Source of the DNA: an uncultured cyanobacterium
Lineage (GTDB): Bacteria > Cyanobacteriota > Cyanobacteriia > Cyanobacteriales > Nostocaceae
NCBI GenBank assembly: GCA_903903925.1
Contig: CAIVAU010000191.1
Span: 1-64,000, forward strand
Reading direction: 5' to 3'
Length of the DNA: 64,000 nucleotides
Shown here one piece after another: positions 8,271 to 16,389 of the stretch. A model generated the notes under the pieces. That model made no database searches and was not told the DNA's origin. It worked only from the letters and a program-made list of their open reading frames with translations. How positions within the stretch are numbered: the first letter of the stretch is position 1; the number at the start of each line of letters is the position of its first letter. The position numbers were made by a program, and so were the translations under genes.

Positions 8271-10604
8271 CTAACTTCTCATGATTTCAGGTTTGTGACG
8301 GCGGCTTTGTCGTGCCATTTTTAGTCCTAGTAGGGTGATCGCCATAGCGATCGCCAGTCCGACAATCCAAGCAATAGAAGTGGTGGGATGCTGTGCAAAT
8401 GTGGCTGTTTGGTAGTAAAACACCGCTACCCAGTAAGCTAAACCCGTCGTCCAGCAGGCTGCAAATACTGTCCATCCCAAATTTGTCTCGCGGTAAAGAG
8501 CAGCGGTAGCAGAGACACAAGGGAAGTACAATAAAACAAACAGTAGATAAGAAAACGCAGCAGTTTTACTCCCAAATCTTTGAGACATTTGTCCATAGGT
8601 GCTAGTAGAGACGCCTTGCTCTTCAGCTGCTTGCTTTTCATCTTGGATATTAACGGAATTTAGCCCAATCGGGTCAAACAGTTTGTCAGGAAGTTTTGCT
8701 AAATTCGTGGGGATAGTGGCAAATGCTTTGCCTATACCACCCCAAAAGCTGAATTTTTCAGTTGGTTTAGCCGCCTTTTCGTTTGCAAGTTCAGTGTACA
8801 GAGAATTCATTGTGCCAACCATCACTTCTTTGGCAAAGACTCCACTAAAAATACCGACGGTAGCTGGCCAGTTATCTTGTGTAATTCCCATCGGCTTGAA
8901 GACGGGAGTCAATGTGCGACCCGTAGCACTGAGAATAGAATCTTGGCTGTCTTGCTTGCCAAAAGAACCATCAGTGCCAACAGAATTCATGAAACCCAGC
9001 ACAACGACCATGACGATGATTGCTATGCCAGCTTTTTTAATGAAAGCTTGCAGGCGATCCCAAGCACGCAACAGTACCCCTTTGAACTTAGGAATGTGGT
9101 ATGGAGGCAATTCCATGATAAAGGGTGCGGCTTCTCCCTGTAACAAAGTATTTTTTAAAACAAGTCCAGTAAATATTGCTGCTAAGATGCCCAAAAGGTA
9201 AAGGCCTAAAACCATGTTTTGACCTCCGACCCTAAAAAATGCACCGCAAAATAACGCATAAACAGCTAATCTAGCGCTACAAGACATAAAAGGGTTCATC
9301 ATCACAGTCATCATGCGATCGCGCTTATTTTCCAAAGTTCGCGTCGCCATAATTCCGGGGATATTGCAGCCAAAACCCACAAGCATCGGGACAAAAGATT
9401 TACCAGGAAGCCCAACAAACCGCATCAGGCGATCCATCACAAAGGCAGCACGGGCCATATAACCAGAGTCTTCCAAGACTGATAAACACACAAACATCAT
9501 CCCAATTTGTGGTATGAAGGTAGATGTTGTCTCTATACCACGACCTGCGCCATTTGCCAGTAATCCGATCAACCATCCTGGCGTATGAATTCTAGTTAGT
9601 AAATTACCAAAACCATCAACAAAAATTGTGGCAAAAGTGGTGTCAAAGAAATCAATAAACACACCCCCGACATTAATCGCCAAGGTGAACATTAAGTACA
9701 TAATCAACAGGAAAATTGGAATCCCAAAAAAACGGTTGAGTACAACTTGGTCGATTTGATCAGAAAGGCTAATTTTAACTTCTCTAGTGTGTTCTACAGA
9801 TCCTTGCATTAACTGGCGAATAAAGCTGTAGCGACTATCTGCAATGATAATATCAATGTCTTCGTTCAGCGTCTGATGGATTTGACGGCGATTTCTCACG
9901 ACTATGGACTCTAACTCTTTGCTTCTGAGTTCTGGAGCAACTCGATCCTCATATTCTAAGAGTTTAAGTGCAGTCCATTGGGAAGCCCTGAATGTGGTTG
10001 GGCTGTGTTCTCCAATAAAGGATATTATTTGTGCGATCGCCTCTTCAATGACAGCCGGGTAAGCAACATAGGTTTGTGGTATGACTGGGTTAGCTAAAGC
10101 CTGATGAATGCAATCCCGTAGTTCAGGAATTCCCTGACCCGAGGTAGCACTCACAGGAATGACCGGACAACCGAGGCGCTGTGAGATCATGGTAGTATTA
10201 ATCTTGATATCGCGCTGTTGAGCAATATCCATCATATTCAGCGCTACAATCATGGGTAAACGCATTTCCATGATTTGGGTTGATAGATACAGGTTGCGTT
10301 CTAAGTTGGAAGCATCGATGATATTAACGATCACATTAGCCTCCCCGGAAAGCAAGTAATCTCTCGCGACTAATTCATCGAGTCCCGAATCACCGTCTTC
10401 ACCATCCAGAGAATAAACTCCTGGTAGGTCAACAACAGTGATAGTATTGCCATTATGAAGATATTTTCCTTCTTTGCGCTCAACTGTTACCCCTGGCCAG
10501 TTACCAACGCGCTGATTAGCACCTGTCAAAGTGTTAAATAGGGTTGTTTTGCCACAGTTAGGATTCCCTACCAGCCCAATTATCTGCTTATCTATTAAAT
10601 TCAT
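8271..10604 (-). CDS. feoB: Ferrous iron transporter FeoB
   Basis: A 777-residue protein with an N-terminal G domain: G1 GNPNCGKT at 13-20, G3 DLPG at 59-62 and G4 NMMD at 123-126. A helical linker and a polytopic membrane domain follow. The two Gate regions are present, including GFGCNIPGIMATRT and NPFMSCSARLAVY, with conserved Cys and the FAKEVMVGT segment. FeoB takes up Fe(II) across the inner membrane. Only three bases separate it from feoA upstream. Length is normal. Confidence 0.96.
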   Translation of the reverse strand: MNLIDKQIIGLVGNPNCGKTTLFNTLTGANQRVGNWPGVTVERKEGKYLHNGNTITVVDLPGVYSLDGEDGDSGLDELVARDYLLSGEANVIVNIIDASNLERNLYLSTQIMEMRLPMIVALNMMDIAQQRDIKINTTMISQRLGCPVIPVSATSGQGIPELRDCIHQALANPVIPQTYVAYPAVIEEAIAQIISFIGEHSPTTFRASQWTALKLLEYEDRVAPELRSKELESIVVRNRRQIHQTLNEDIDIIIADSRYSFIRQLMQGSVEHTREVKISLSDQIDQVVLNRFFGIPIFLLIMYLMFTLAINVGGVFIDFFDTTFATIFVDGFGNLLTRIHTPGWLIGLLANGAGRGIETTSTFIPQIGMMFVCLSVLEDSGYMARAAFVMDRLMRFVGLPGKSFVPMLVGFGCNIPGIMATRTLENKRDRMMTVMMNPFMSCSARLAVYALFCGAFFRVGGQNMVLGLYLLGILAAIFTGLVLKNTLLQGEAAPFIMELPPYHIPKFKGVLLRAWDRLQAFIKKAGIAIIVMVVVLGFMNSVGTDGSFGKQDSQDSILSATGRTLTPVFKPMGITQDNWPATVGIFSGVFAKEVMVGTMNSLYTELANEKAAKPTEKFSFWGGIGKAFATIPTNLAKLPDKLFDPIGLNSVNIQDEKQAAEEQGVSTSTYGQMSQRFGSKTAAFSYLLFVLLYFPCVSATAALYRETNLGWTVFAACWTTGLAYWVAVFYYQTATFAQHPTTSIAWIVGLAIAMAITLLGLKMARQSRRHKPEIMRS

Positions 10605-10607
10605 TCG

Positions 10608-10868
10608 TTACACCCCTTCCTGATGATCAGCAATTGAAATCACAAACAAGGCATTGGCTTCGTCTTTACGCAGACTGAGTTTAAACCCCCTCACCTGAAT
10701 TTCTATCGGATCACCAAGAGGTGCGCGGCGGATGACAGTAAACTCTGTTCCTGGTGTCAGTCCCATTGCCAATAATTTAGCTTTATACCTACGAAGATTT
10801 GTTTCATAGCCAACTACCCGACCTGTGCAGCCGACAGCTAAATCGCCTAGATGTTGGTTATTGTTCAT
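10608..10868 (-). CDS. feoA: FeoA, SH3-like Feo accessory protein
   Basis: An 86-residue single FeoA domain: LGDLAVGCTGRVVGYE, then LLAMGLTPGTEFTVIRRAPLGDPIEIQVRGFKLSLRKDEA. These are the standard FeoA strands, including the GDPIEI turn. It probably binds the FeoB G domain or membrane part. First gene of a tight feoA-feoB-feoC operon, 60 bases after a second FeoA-like gene. Confidence 0.93.
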   Translation of the reverse strand: MNNNQHLGDLAVGCTGRVVGYETNLRRYKAKLLAMGLTPGTEFTVIRRAPLGDPIEIQVRGFKLSLRKDEANALFVISIADHQEGV

Positions 10869-10928
10869 CAGTGCCTATTAATTTTGTATAAAAAATTGAT
10901 ACAAGTGTGTAAATCCTTTATGCACTGT

Positions 10929-11300
10929 TTAAATTTTGCTGTGACAGATGATTTTCTGTGCCATCCCCATTCCCAACCCAACACGGTTATCACCGATAGC
11001 CACAATGAGAGAACCGCTGGTGGTACTGATGATTTGAATTTCAATTCCTGGAACAAATCCTATCCCAATGAGGCGATGTACTGTACCTTCTGTACCCTTG
11101 AGTGTCACAACCTCTAGGCGTTCTCCTACACTTGCCATTGCTAACGGGAACGATTTACCTATACTTGACTCCGACTGTGTATCAGCACTCTTCTCCTCTG
11201 TTTCTGGGGTTGCAGATGAATCACCAAAAAACGTAAACCCCCACCCCTTAAGCTTTTGGTTTCGGTTCCGCTGGTTATTCTTGTCGTTGTTCTTTGCCAT
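10929..11300 (-). CDS. Second FeoA-domain protein with charged N-terminal extension
   Basis: A 123-residue protein. Residues 1-50 are polar and low complexity (NNDKNNQRNRNQK...EEKSADTQSESS). Residues 52-123 form a FeoA domain (FPLAMASVGERLEVVTLKGTEG...GIGFVPGIEIQIIS). It is the first gene of the feo cluster and is likely co-transcribed. Duplicated FeoA proteins occur in other bacteria; the role of the extra copy is unknown. The extension suggests a protein-protein contact (inference). Confidence 0.85.
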   Translation of the reverse strand: MAKNNDKNNQRNRNQKLKGWGFTFFGDSSATPETEEKSADTQSESSIGKSFPLAMASVGERLEVVTLKGTEGTVHRLIGIGFVPGIEIQIISTTSGSLIVAIGDNRVGLGMGMAQKIICHSKI

Positions 11301-11755
11301 TGCTTATCAAATAGTTGCTAATAGTTCTCAAAAATATCTCATATGTATTCTGGCTGAAATAGGAATTTTTGTCAAATAAAATTAAAGGAAGGGTATCGTT
11401 TCCCCCTGCGTACCTTATTTTGTCGAGTTTTTTATTTTATGTAACAAATTTTTAACTTAAAATTCTTGTCATCTATTCCCGATGCTTAAACGATGACAAT
11501 GAGTTTCTTTGTAAAAGATTTTCTTAATAAGCGAGCCCATAGTTAGGCGAAAAAAGCTCCGTCAGTCGCTTCTCGAAAGTCAAAATTATAAATTCAAAAT
11601 TCAAGCATTTATTCACCCACGCCTGAAGTCGTGGGCTTGAGAAAAGGACGTAGTGTTTAGGAGCGCTGCGCCAAAGCGCAACCCATGTTTTTTTAAAGTG
11701 GGCTTGTATCCCACAACGCGCATTTTTTTTGTTATTTACATTTTGAATTGTTTTG
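11301..11755. other. Intergenic region upstream of the feo cluster
   Basis: It contains the promoter side of the feo operon on the minus strand. No convincing Fur operator was seen. A hairpin CCCACG...CGTGGG at 11616-11635 lies within it (separate entry). No gene is supported. Confidence 0.45.
11616..11720. repeat. Possible IS200/IS605-type relic
   Basis: A hairpin CCCACG/CGTGGG at 11616-11635 is followed by an internal GCGC-rich palindrome and a second CCCAC motif near 11710. The layout resembles the element at the window start. No transposase frame is present. Low certainty. Confidence 0.3.
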
Positions 11756-12445
11756 TCACCCTCTGAAGCGGCGCAATCTGCCAAAAGTGACCGAGGTTTT
11801 CTCTATAGATTTGGATTCTCCGCCTCTCCAGCGAAAGGCGATCGGTTTGTCCTGACTATCAACAATCACCCCGATCACCCCTGTTCCTAATCCGGTTTGT
11901 CCGCGATGTCGGCTATCTTGAGCGTGGGGAGACGAAGTAGAATCGATCACAGGAATCAGGAATTCATTAGATTGGCTAGAGGCAGTTGGTTGACCCGTAA
12001 TTACCATCACATGACCTGTATTATTACTATCGCTGTCGGGGGGACGCAGCCAAACCACAATATCTCCAGCACGAACGTTACCTACTTTAGAGATTTGCGT
12101 CCAATGAGATGCTTTTGAAGTTGGATGAGAGAAAAGGGTATAAAAATCCTGGGCAAGCGGACGTTTGGAATGAGGTTTAGAAATGGGGAGTTGAGCATAG
12201 GCTTCTGGGTCGATTTTTTGTAATGCGTAATCGATAAAGCCAGAACAATCGTAGTTGAAGCGTCCAACAGTTTCATCAACATCAGTCTGATGTTGATAGA
12301 CTGAGGTTTTCATCAAAGAGAGTTGACGCTCTGCTTCATCTAAGAGCGCAGGAGGCTCAACTTTACTCGAAGCCACATTGATCGCGCTAAGCGATGCGAT
12401 CGCAGCAGCGAATAGGGGAAATAGCAAGGTCTTTTTGAGGTTCAT
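11756..12445 (-). CDS. Secreted NlpC/P60-like cysteine peptidase or amidase
   Basis: About 229 residues from ATG 12445, chosen because MNLKKTLLFPLFAAAIASLS is a good signal peptide; the frame upstream of it runs into a palindrome. The catalytic motif DCSGF with Cys67 and the histidine motif TGHVMVITG with His145 fit the NlpC/P60 papain-like fold. NVRAGDIVVW between them is the usual GD strand. Such enzymes cut peptidoglycan peptides or related amides in the periplasm. The specific substrate is unknown. A lone gene. Confidence 0.75.
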   Translation of the reverse strand: MNLKKTLLFPLFAAAIASLSAINVASSKVEPPALLDEAERQLSLMKTSVYQHQTDVDETVGRFNYDCSGFIDYALQKIDPEAYAQLPISKPHSKRPLAQDFYTLFSHPTSKASHWTQISKVGNVRAGDIVVWLRPPDSDSNNTGHVMVITGQPTASSQSNEFLIPVIDSTSSPHAQDSRHRGQTGLGTGVIGVIVDSQDKPIAFRWRGGESKSIEKTSVTFGRLRRFRG

Positions 12446-12765
12446 CGGGGTTACCTGCAAATTTGATCCTGGTGGCTTGCAATACAGTGTGGGCTTCAGA
12501 CCCACACTGTATTGCAACATAGCTGCCCTCTGACTTGAAAGAGGGAGCTCTTAGCAGGGAGCAGGGGGAAAAACATTTTCATGCAAGGCTTGTGAAACTT
12601 GTTTCATTGGGACGGCCTTCTTCATCAAGGAAGGAATCGGGCTTTGAGACGCTGGTTTTTAATGCGATAGAAGAAGATGCCGTAAAAAGTCAGCTTCAAA
12701 TCAAGAGCTTTTAAGTATGAGGATTTCCCTGTTGCCTGTTCCCCGTTAAGAGTTCCCTCTTAAAA
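12446..12765. other. Intergenic region between NlpC/P60-like gene and sod
   Basis: It holds the palindrome at 12477-12517 and otherwise AT-mixed sequence without a supported reading frame. Confidence 0.5.
12477..12517. repeat. Perfect 17-bp inverted repeat with 7-base loop
   Basis: Arms TTGCAATACAGTGTGGG and its exact complement flank CTTCAGA. It lies 32 bases upstream of the NlpC/P60-like start, in its likely leader. It may be a terminator-like or REP-type hairpin. No T-run follows, so simple termination is less likely. Confidence 0.75.
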
Positions 12766-13503
12766 CTACCCTTTTGCTGCCAAGCGCCGATTAACCTCGT
12801 CCCAGTTGACGACATTCCACCAAGCATTTAAGTACTCGGCGCGGCGGTTTTGGTACTTGAGATAATACGCATGTTCCCAGACATCATTACCAAGAATCGG
12901 GTAGTTACCATCTGCAATCGGACTATCTTGGTTAGGTGTCGTCGTAATCTGAAGTTTCCTACTGGGATCGCGAACCAGCCAAACCCAACCACTACCAAAA
13001 CGACCAGCACCAGCTTCGTTGAACTGCTGTTTGAAGGCAGCAAAACTGCCAAATCTTTCCTGAATTGCGGATGCGATCGCCCCTGTTGGTTCTCCACCAC
13101 CATTTGGCTTCATAATTTGCCAAAACATTGAATGGTTTAAATGACCACCGCCATTGTTGCGTATGGTTGTGCGAATATCTTTTGGCACAGTTTCTAGGTG
13201 AAGCACCAGATATTCGAGTTTTTTGTCTTGAATTTCTGGGTGTTTTTTAAATGCTTCGTTCAGGTTTTTTACATAAGCTGCATGGTGTTTGTCGTGATGC
13301 AACTGCATTGTTTGTGTATCAATATGTGGTTCTAGCGCATTATAAGCGTAAGGCAAAGGTGGTAATTGAATAACCCTTCCTTGCCCTCCACTTGCTGGGT
13401 TAGAATTACTAGTTATATTTTGTGCAAAAGCACAAGCATCTAGAGTCAAAGCACCAGCACTAGCCCCTAGAAAAAATATAAACTGCCGACGATTAAGATT
13501 CAT
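12766..13503 (-). CDS. sodA: Exported Fe/Mn-family superoxide dismutase, Mn type
   Basis: About 245 residues from ATG 13503, preceded by AGGAG five bases upstream. The N-terminus MNLNRRQFIFFLGASAGALTLDACAF is a Tat-like or lipoprotein-like export signal, so the enzyme is probably periplasmic or membrane-anchored. Metal ligands are in LHHDKHHAAY, LNHSMFW and DVWEHAYYLKY. GAGRFGSGWVWLV and the Gln in TTPNQDSP favour Mn. It converts superoxide to peroxide and oxygen. Its place beside iron and heavy-metal genes fits protection from metal-driven radicals. Confidence 0.93.
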   Translation of the reverse strand: MNLNRRQFIFFLGASAGALTLDACAFAQNITSNSNPASGGQGRVIQLPPLPYAYNALEPHIDTQTMQLHHDKHHAAYVKNLNEAFKKHPEIQDKKLEYLVLHLETVPKDIRTTIRNNGGGHLNHSMFWQIMKPNGGGEPTGAIASAIQERFGSFAAFKQQFNEAGAGRFGSGWVWLVRDPSRKLQITTTPNQDSPIADGNYPILGNDVWEHAYYLKYQNRRAEYLNAWWNVVNWDEVNRRLAAKG

Positions 13504-13979
13504 AAAAACTCCTGCACCAAATGAATCGATTTTTATGAAAAAGAACTCAGAACACATCCGTCAGAATAAATATTGGTTTAATAGGAAAGGCAGCGGGATC
13601 TGAGGGCAGCTATGAGTCACGGAATTTATTCCTTCTCCAAAATGTCCGAACCATCGATCTTGACCACACGCCCACGCCAAGGGTTTAAGTCCCCCACCAA
13701 AATCTTGATTTGGTGGCGATCATGTTTAATTGGGTTTGAATCCCCATCTATAACGAAACATAAGTGTCCTCGGCATAGCGGCATAGCTGCCTTCTTCAAA
13801 ACCTCGTTCAAGGTGGACGAGATCGGGGTTGAAACTTTTCCTAAAACACCATCCCTTTATGGGTGGAGAACTGCTGAGTTCTGAGTTCTGAATTCTTTTT
13901 TATTTTCTTCCATTCCGCGCTACAAATTTTCACAATTTTTGTCGAGTCTCAAAATAAATTTCCCACGTCTCCATCAGAA
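13504..13979. other. Intergenic region with possible insertion-element debris
   Basis: Positions 13665-13880 hold several short hairpins (CCACCAAA/TTTGGTGG at about 13696-13718) and repeats of the GTTTGAATCCCC and GGGTTTAAGTCCCC kind. Comparable GTTTGAATCCC motifs flank hairpins at the window start. No reading frame is convincing. Confidence 0.35.
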
Positions 13980-14999
13980 CTACGTTGAAAGTTTAGAGCT
14001 TGACTTCAGTGTGTAGGAGGCAGAAAGGGATGGTTGGCTCAAAGCGTGATCGCGTTGTAGTCGCAAGCGATTGTAACGCCAGCGGTATTGGTATAATGCT
14101 GAAAGTTGAGGGCTTAACTTAACCCTGTAGAATCTAGAACGGGATGGCAGATTTAAAGCGCGATCGCGCTGTAGTTGAGAAAGGTTGTAACGCTTACGGT
14201 AGATGAACAGAGCCACAGCTACAGATGTTAAACCAAATAGACCCCCGGACAGCAAGTTCCAATCAAAACCGCGATCATCCCTACTAGTGTCCGCTCTTTG
14301 GTCAGGAGTGGTATCTTTAGAAATACCAATACGTAGAGCTTCAGTACCTGAAATGATGCCACGATTATTCTTCCGAGTACCGTTCTTGATGCTACCATAA
14401 TTTTTCCGAGTACTGTTCGTTGTGCGAGTGTCTTTAGTCACACCGATACTATTGGTTTTACCTGTAGCATCAGTCTTAAGAGTACCCTTCTTTGTCGGAA
14501 GATTGGTCGTTGTAAAAGGCTCAACAGTCTTACCAATACTGTAAGTTATGCTAGTAGGATAATTCTTGCCAGTACCGTTCACTATCCTCGGATCGTGAAT
14601 CACGCCGATACTGTTTGTTGTACGAATATTATTCGTTGTACTAGTAGCAATCTTACCAAGACTGTAAGTCGTGCTAGTAGAAAAAGCTTTACCACTACCC
14701 TTCGTCACCGGAATATTGTTTATACTGATACTTTTCTTTGTACGAATATTGTTCGTCGTACCAGTACCATAAGTTGTGTCCGTACCGTAAGTCTTACTAA
14801 TACCGTAAGTCGTGCCTTTACCATAAGTTGTCGCACTACTGTGAGTCGTAGTAGTAGCATAAATCTTACCAGTACTGTAAGTCGTGCTAGGTCCGAAAAT
14901 TCTGGGTTGAGCTTGCACGGGCATAGCTAAAGATAAAGTGGCTACACTGATGGCAAATGTACCACTCCAAACAGCTTTGGTTAAATTAAAAGGATTCAT
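13980..14999 (-). CDS. Repetitive Thr/Ser/Gly/Tyr-rich surface protein with C-terminal anchor
   Basis: About 339 residues from ATG 14999 (AAGGAAC upstream). A signal peptide ends at MPVQAQ. Then come some 180 residues of degenerate short repeats of the TTYGTGTTYG / TTNNIRTTNSIG kind. A transmembrane helix follows near residue 255 (LLSGGLFGLTSVAVALFIYRKRY), preceded by acidic DDRGFDWN, reminiscent of WGxxG-type cyanobacterial C-terminal anchors. After it, a basic tail of about 34 residues is present twice (RYNLSQLQRDRAL... and RYNRLRLQRDHAL...). Function unknown; probably envelope-exposed. It sits directly downstream of the efflux genes on the same strand. Confidence 0.7.
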   Translation of the reverse strand: MNPFNLTKAVWSGTFAISVATLSLAMPVQAQPRIFGPSTTYSTGKIYATTTTHSSATTYGKGTTYGISKTYGTDTTYGTGTTNNIRTKKSISINNIPVTKGSGKAFSTSTTYSLGKIATSTTNNIRTTNSIGVIHDPRIVNGTGKNYPTSITYSIGKTVEPFTTTNLPTKKGTLKTDATGKTNSIGVTKDTRTTNSTRKNYGSIKNGTRKNNRGIISGTEALRIGISKDTTPDQRADTSRDDRGFDWNLLSGGLFGLTSVAVALFIYRKRYNLSQLQRDRALNLPSRSRFYRVKLSPQLSALYQYRWRYNRLRLQRDHALSQPSLSASYTLKSSSKLST

Positions 15000-15072
15000 G
15001 CTTTTAGTTCCTTTAATCTTGATTGTTGTTGTAAAAGTAGCGAACACAGCATTTTAGGTTGCGGTAGATCGC

Positions 15073-16362
15073 TTAGCCGCCTCCCTCAAGCTTCAAAGCA
15101 TATCCTTGTAAGGCCAGCGCCCCTTGGGTGACTACATTTTCCCCTGGCTTCAGACCATTGATAACCTGAATATACCGTCCGTTATCAATTCCCACATGCA
15201 CCTGGCGCTCCTGGTAGCTATGTTCTCCTGTATGGATGAAGACATAATTTTCATCTCCCTTGCTAAGTACAGCGCTACGGGGTACTGTAAGTATAGTACT
15301 ATTTTCTATCAGTACCTTAAGGCGTGCAAACATATCCGGTTTGAGATTCAAGCCAGGATTAGGGACATCGGCCCTAATCGTTAGTGTGCGGGTTTGAGGG
15401 TCGAGTGTATCGGCAACATAATTGATCTTGCCAGACAACACATTGTTAGGCAGACTATCGAGAGTCACTTCGACAGGTTGACCAATATGCACTTTTTTAA
15501 CGTCCTGTTCATAAGTATCTGCGACTAACCAAACCCTATTCAGATCTGTAAGGGTAAACAACTCCTTGCTAGGGTCAGCTAGCTCACCAATATTTACAGT
15601 CCGACTGACGATCACACCGTCGCGAGGTGCGCTAATGATCACATAAGGGTCGATATGCCCTGTACGCACGACCTGATCTGCCACTCCAAAAACCGCTCCA
15701 GAGAGAGATAAGCGTTCCTCAGCAACAGTGATCGCTGACTGCTGCTTGGTCTTTACTGCTTCCAGGTTGGCGACATCCTTCTCATACTGGGTACGGGCTG
15801 CTTCTAAATCAGCCTTAGCTGAGATTCGGTCATGAAATAGCTTCTGCTCACGCTGGTAAGCAGCTCTGGAGAAATTTAGTTCTACCTCAGCTTGCTTCAA
15901 ATCAGATTGATTTTGAAGAGAAGCTTGCAACAAATCTGACTCCATTTGACCAAGGGTATCAGACTTAATCAAAGCCAATGTTTGACCTTTCCTGACACCT
16001 TGACCTAATTTGACAAACACGGTGGTGACCTTTCCAGGAACTGGAGGAGAAATATGGGCTAACGAATAACCAGCAGCTTGGACACGACCTGTTGTTTGCA
16101 GAGTCACCTGAAAAGGTTGTATTTGTGCCTGCTCAACAGTCAGATGAACCTGCTGCTCCTGTTCGGGGGTAAGAGAAACAGATGTTAATCCTTGATCTGG
16201 CTTATCGGCTTCAGCAGGAATCTCTGGAATCTTGGTTTTTTGTCCTTCCATTTTCGTGGAAACCATTTCTAGAAAGTTGGGAGTTTTGATCTGCTGAGTG
16301 CAACTTGTGAGAAGACTCAGAGCAGATAAACCTATCAGCCAAAAGCAGCGCGATTTTATCAT
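15073..16362 (-). CDS. RND efflux periplasmic adaptor (CzcB/CusB-like), lipoprotein
   Basis: A 429-residue membrane-fusion protein with lipobox LTSC at 18-21. The lipoyl/barrel-sandwich halves (VPGKVTTVFVKLGQGVRKGQTLALI and IISAPRDGVIVSRTVNIGELADP) flank a long alpha-helical hairpin. The beta-barrel region (GQPVEVTLDSLPNNVLSGKINYVADTLDPQTRTLTIRADV) and membrane-proximal domain follow. It bridges the inner-membrane RND pump and the outer-membrane channel encoded just upstream. Likely operon order: pump, channel, adaptor. Confidence 0.92.
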   Translation of the reverse strand: MIKSRCFWLIGLSALSLLTSCTQQIKTPNFLEMVSTKMEGQKTKIPEIPAEADKPDQGLTSVSLTPEQEQQVHLTVEQAQIQPFQVTLQTTGRVQAAGYSLAHISPPVPGKVTTVFVKLGQGVRKGQTLALIKSDTLGQMESDLLQASLQNQSDLKQAEVELNFSRAAYQREQKLFHDRISAKADLEAARTQYEKDVANLEAVKTKQQSAITVAEERLSLSGAVFGVADQVVRTGHIDPYVIISAPRDGVIVSRTVNIGELADPSKELFTLTDLNRVWLVADTYEQDVKKVHIGQPVEVTLDSLPNNVLSGKINYVADTLDPQTRTLTIRADVPNPGLNLKPDMFARLKVLIENSTILTVPRSAVLSKGDENYVFIHTGEHSYQERQVHVGIDNGRYIQVINGLKPGENVVTQGALALQGYALKLEGGG

Positions 16363-16389
16363 TGCTTCAATTAAACCACTTCATAAAAT

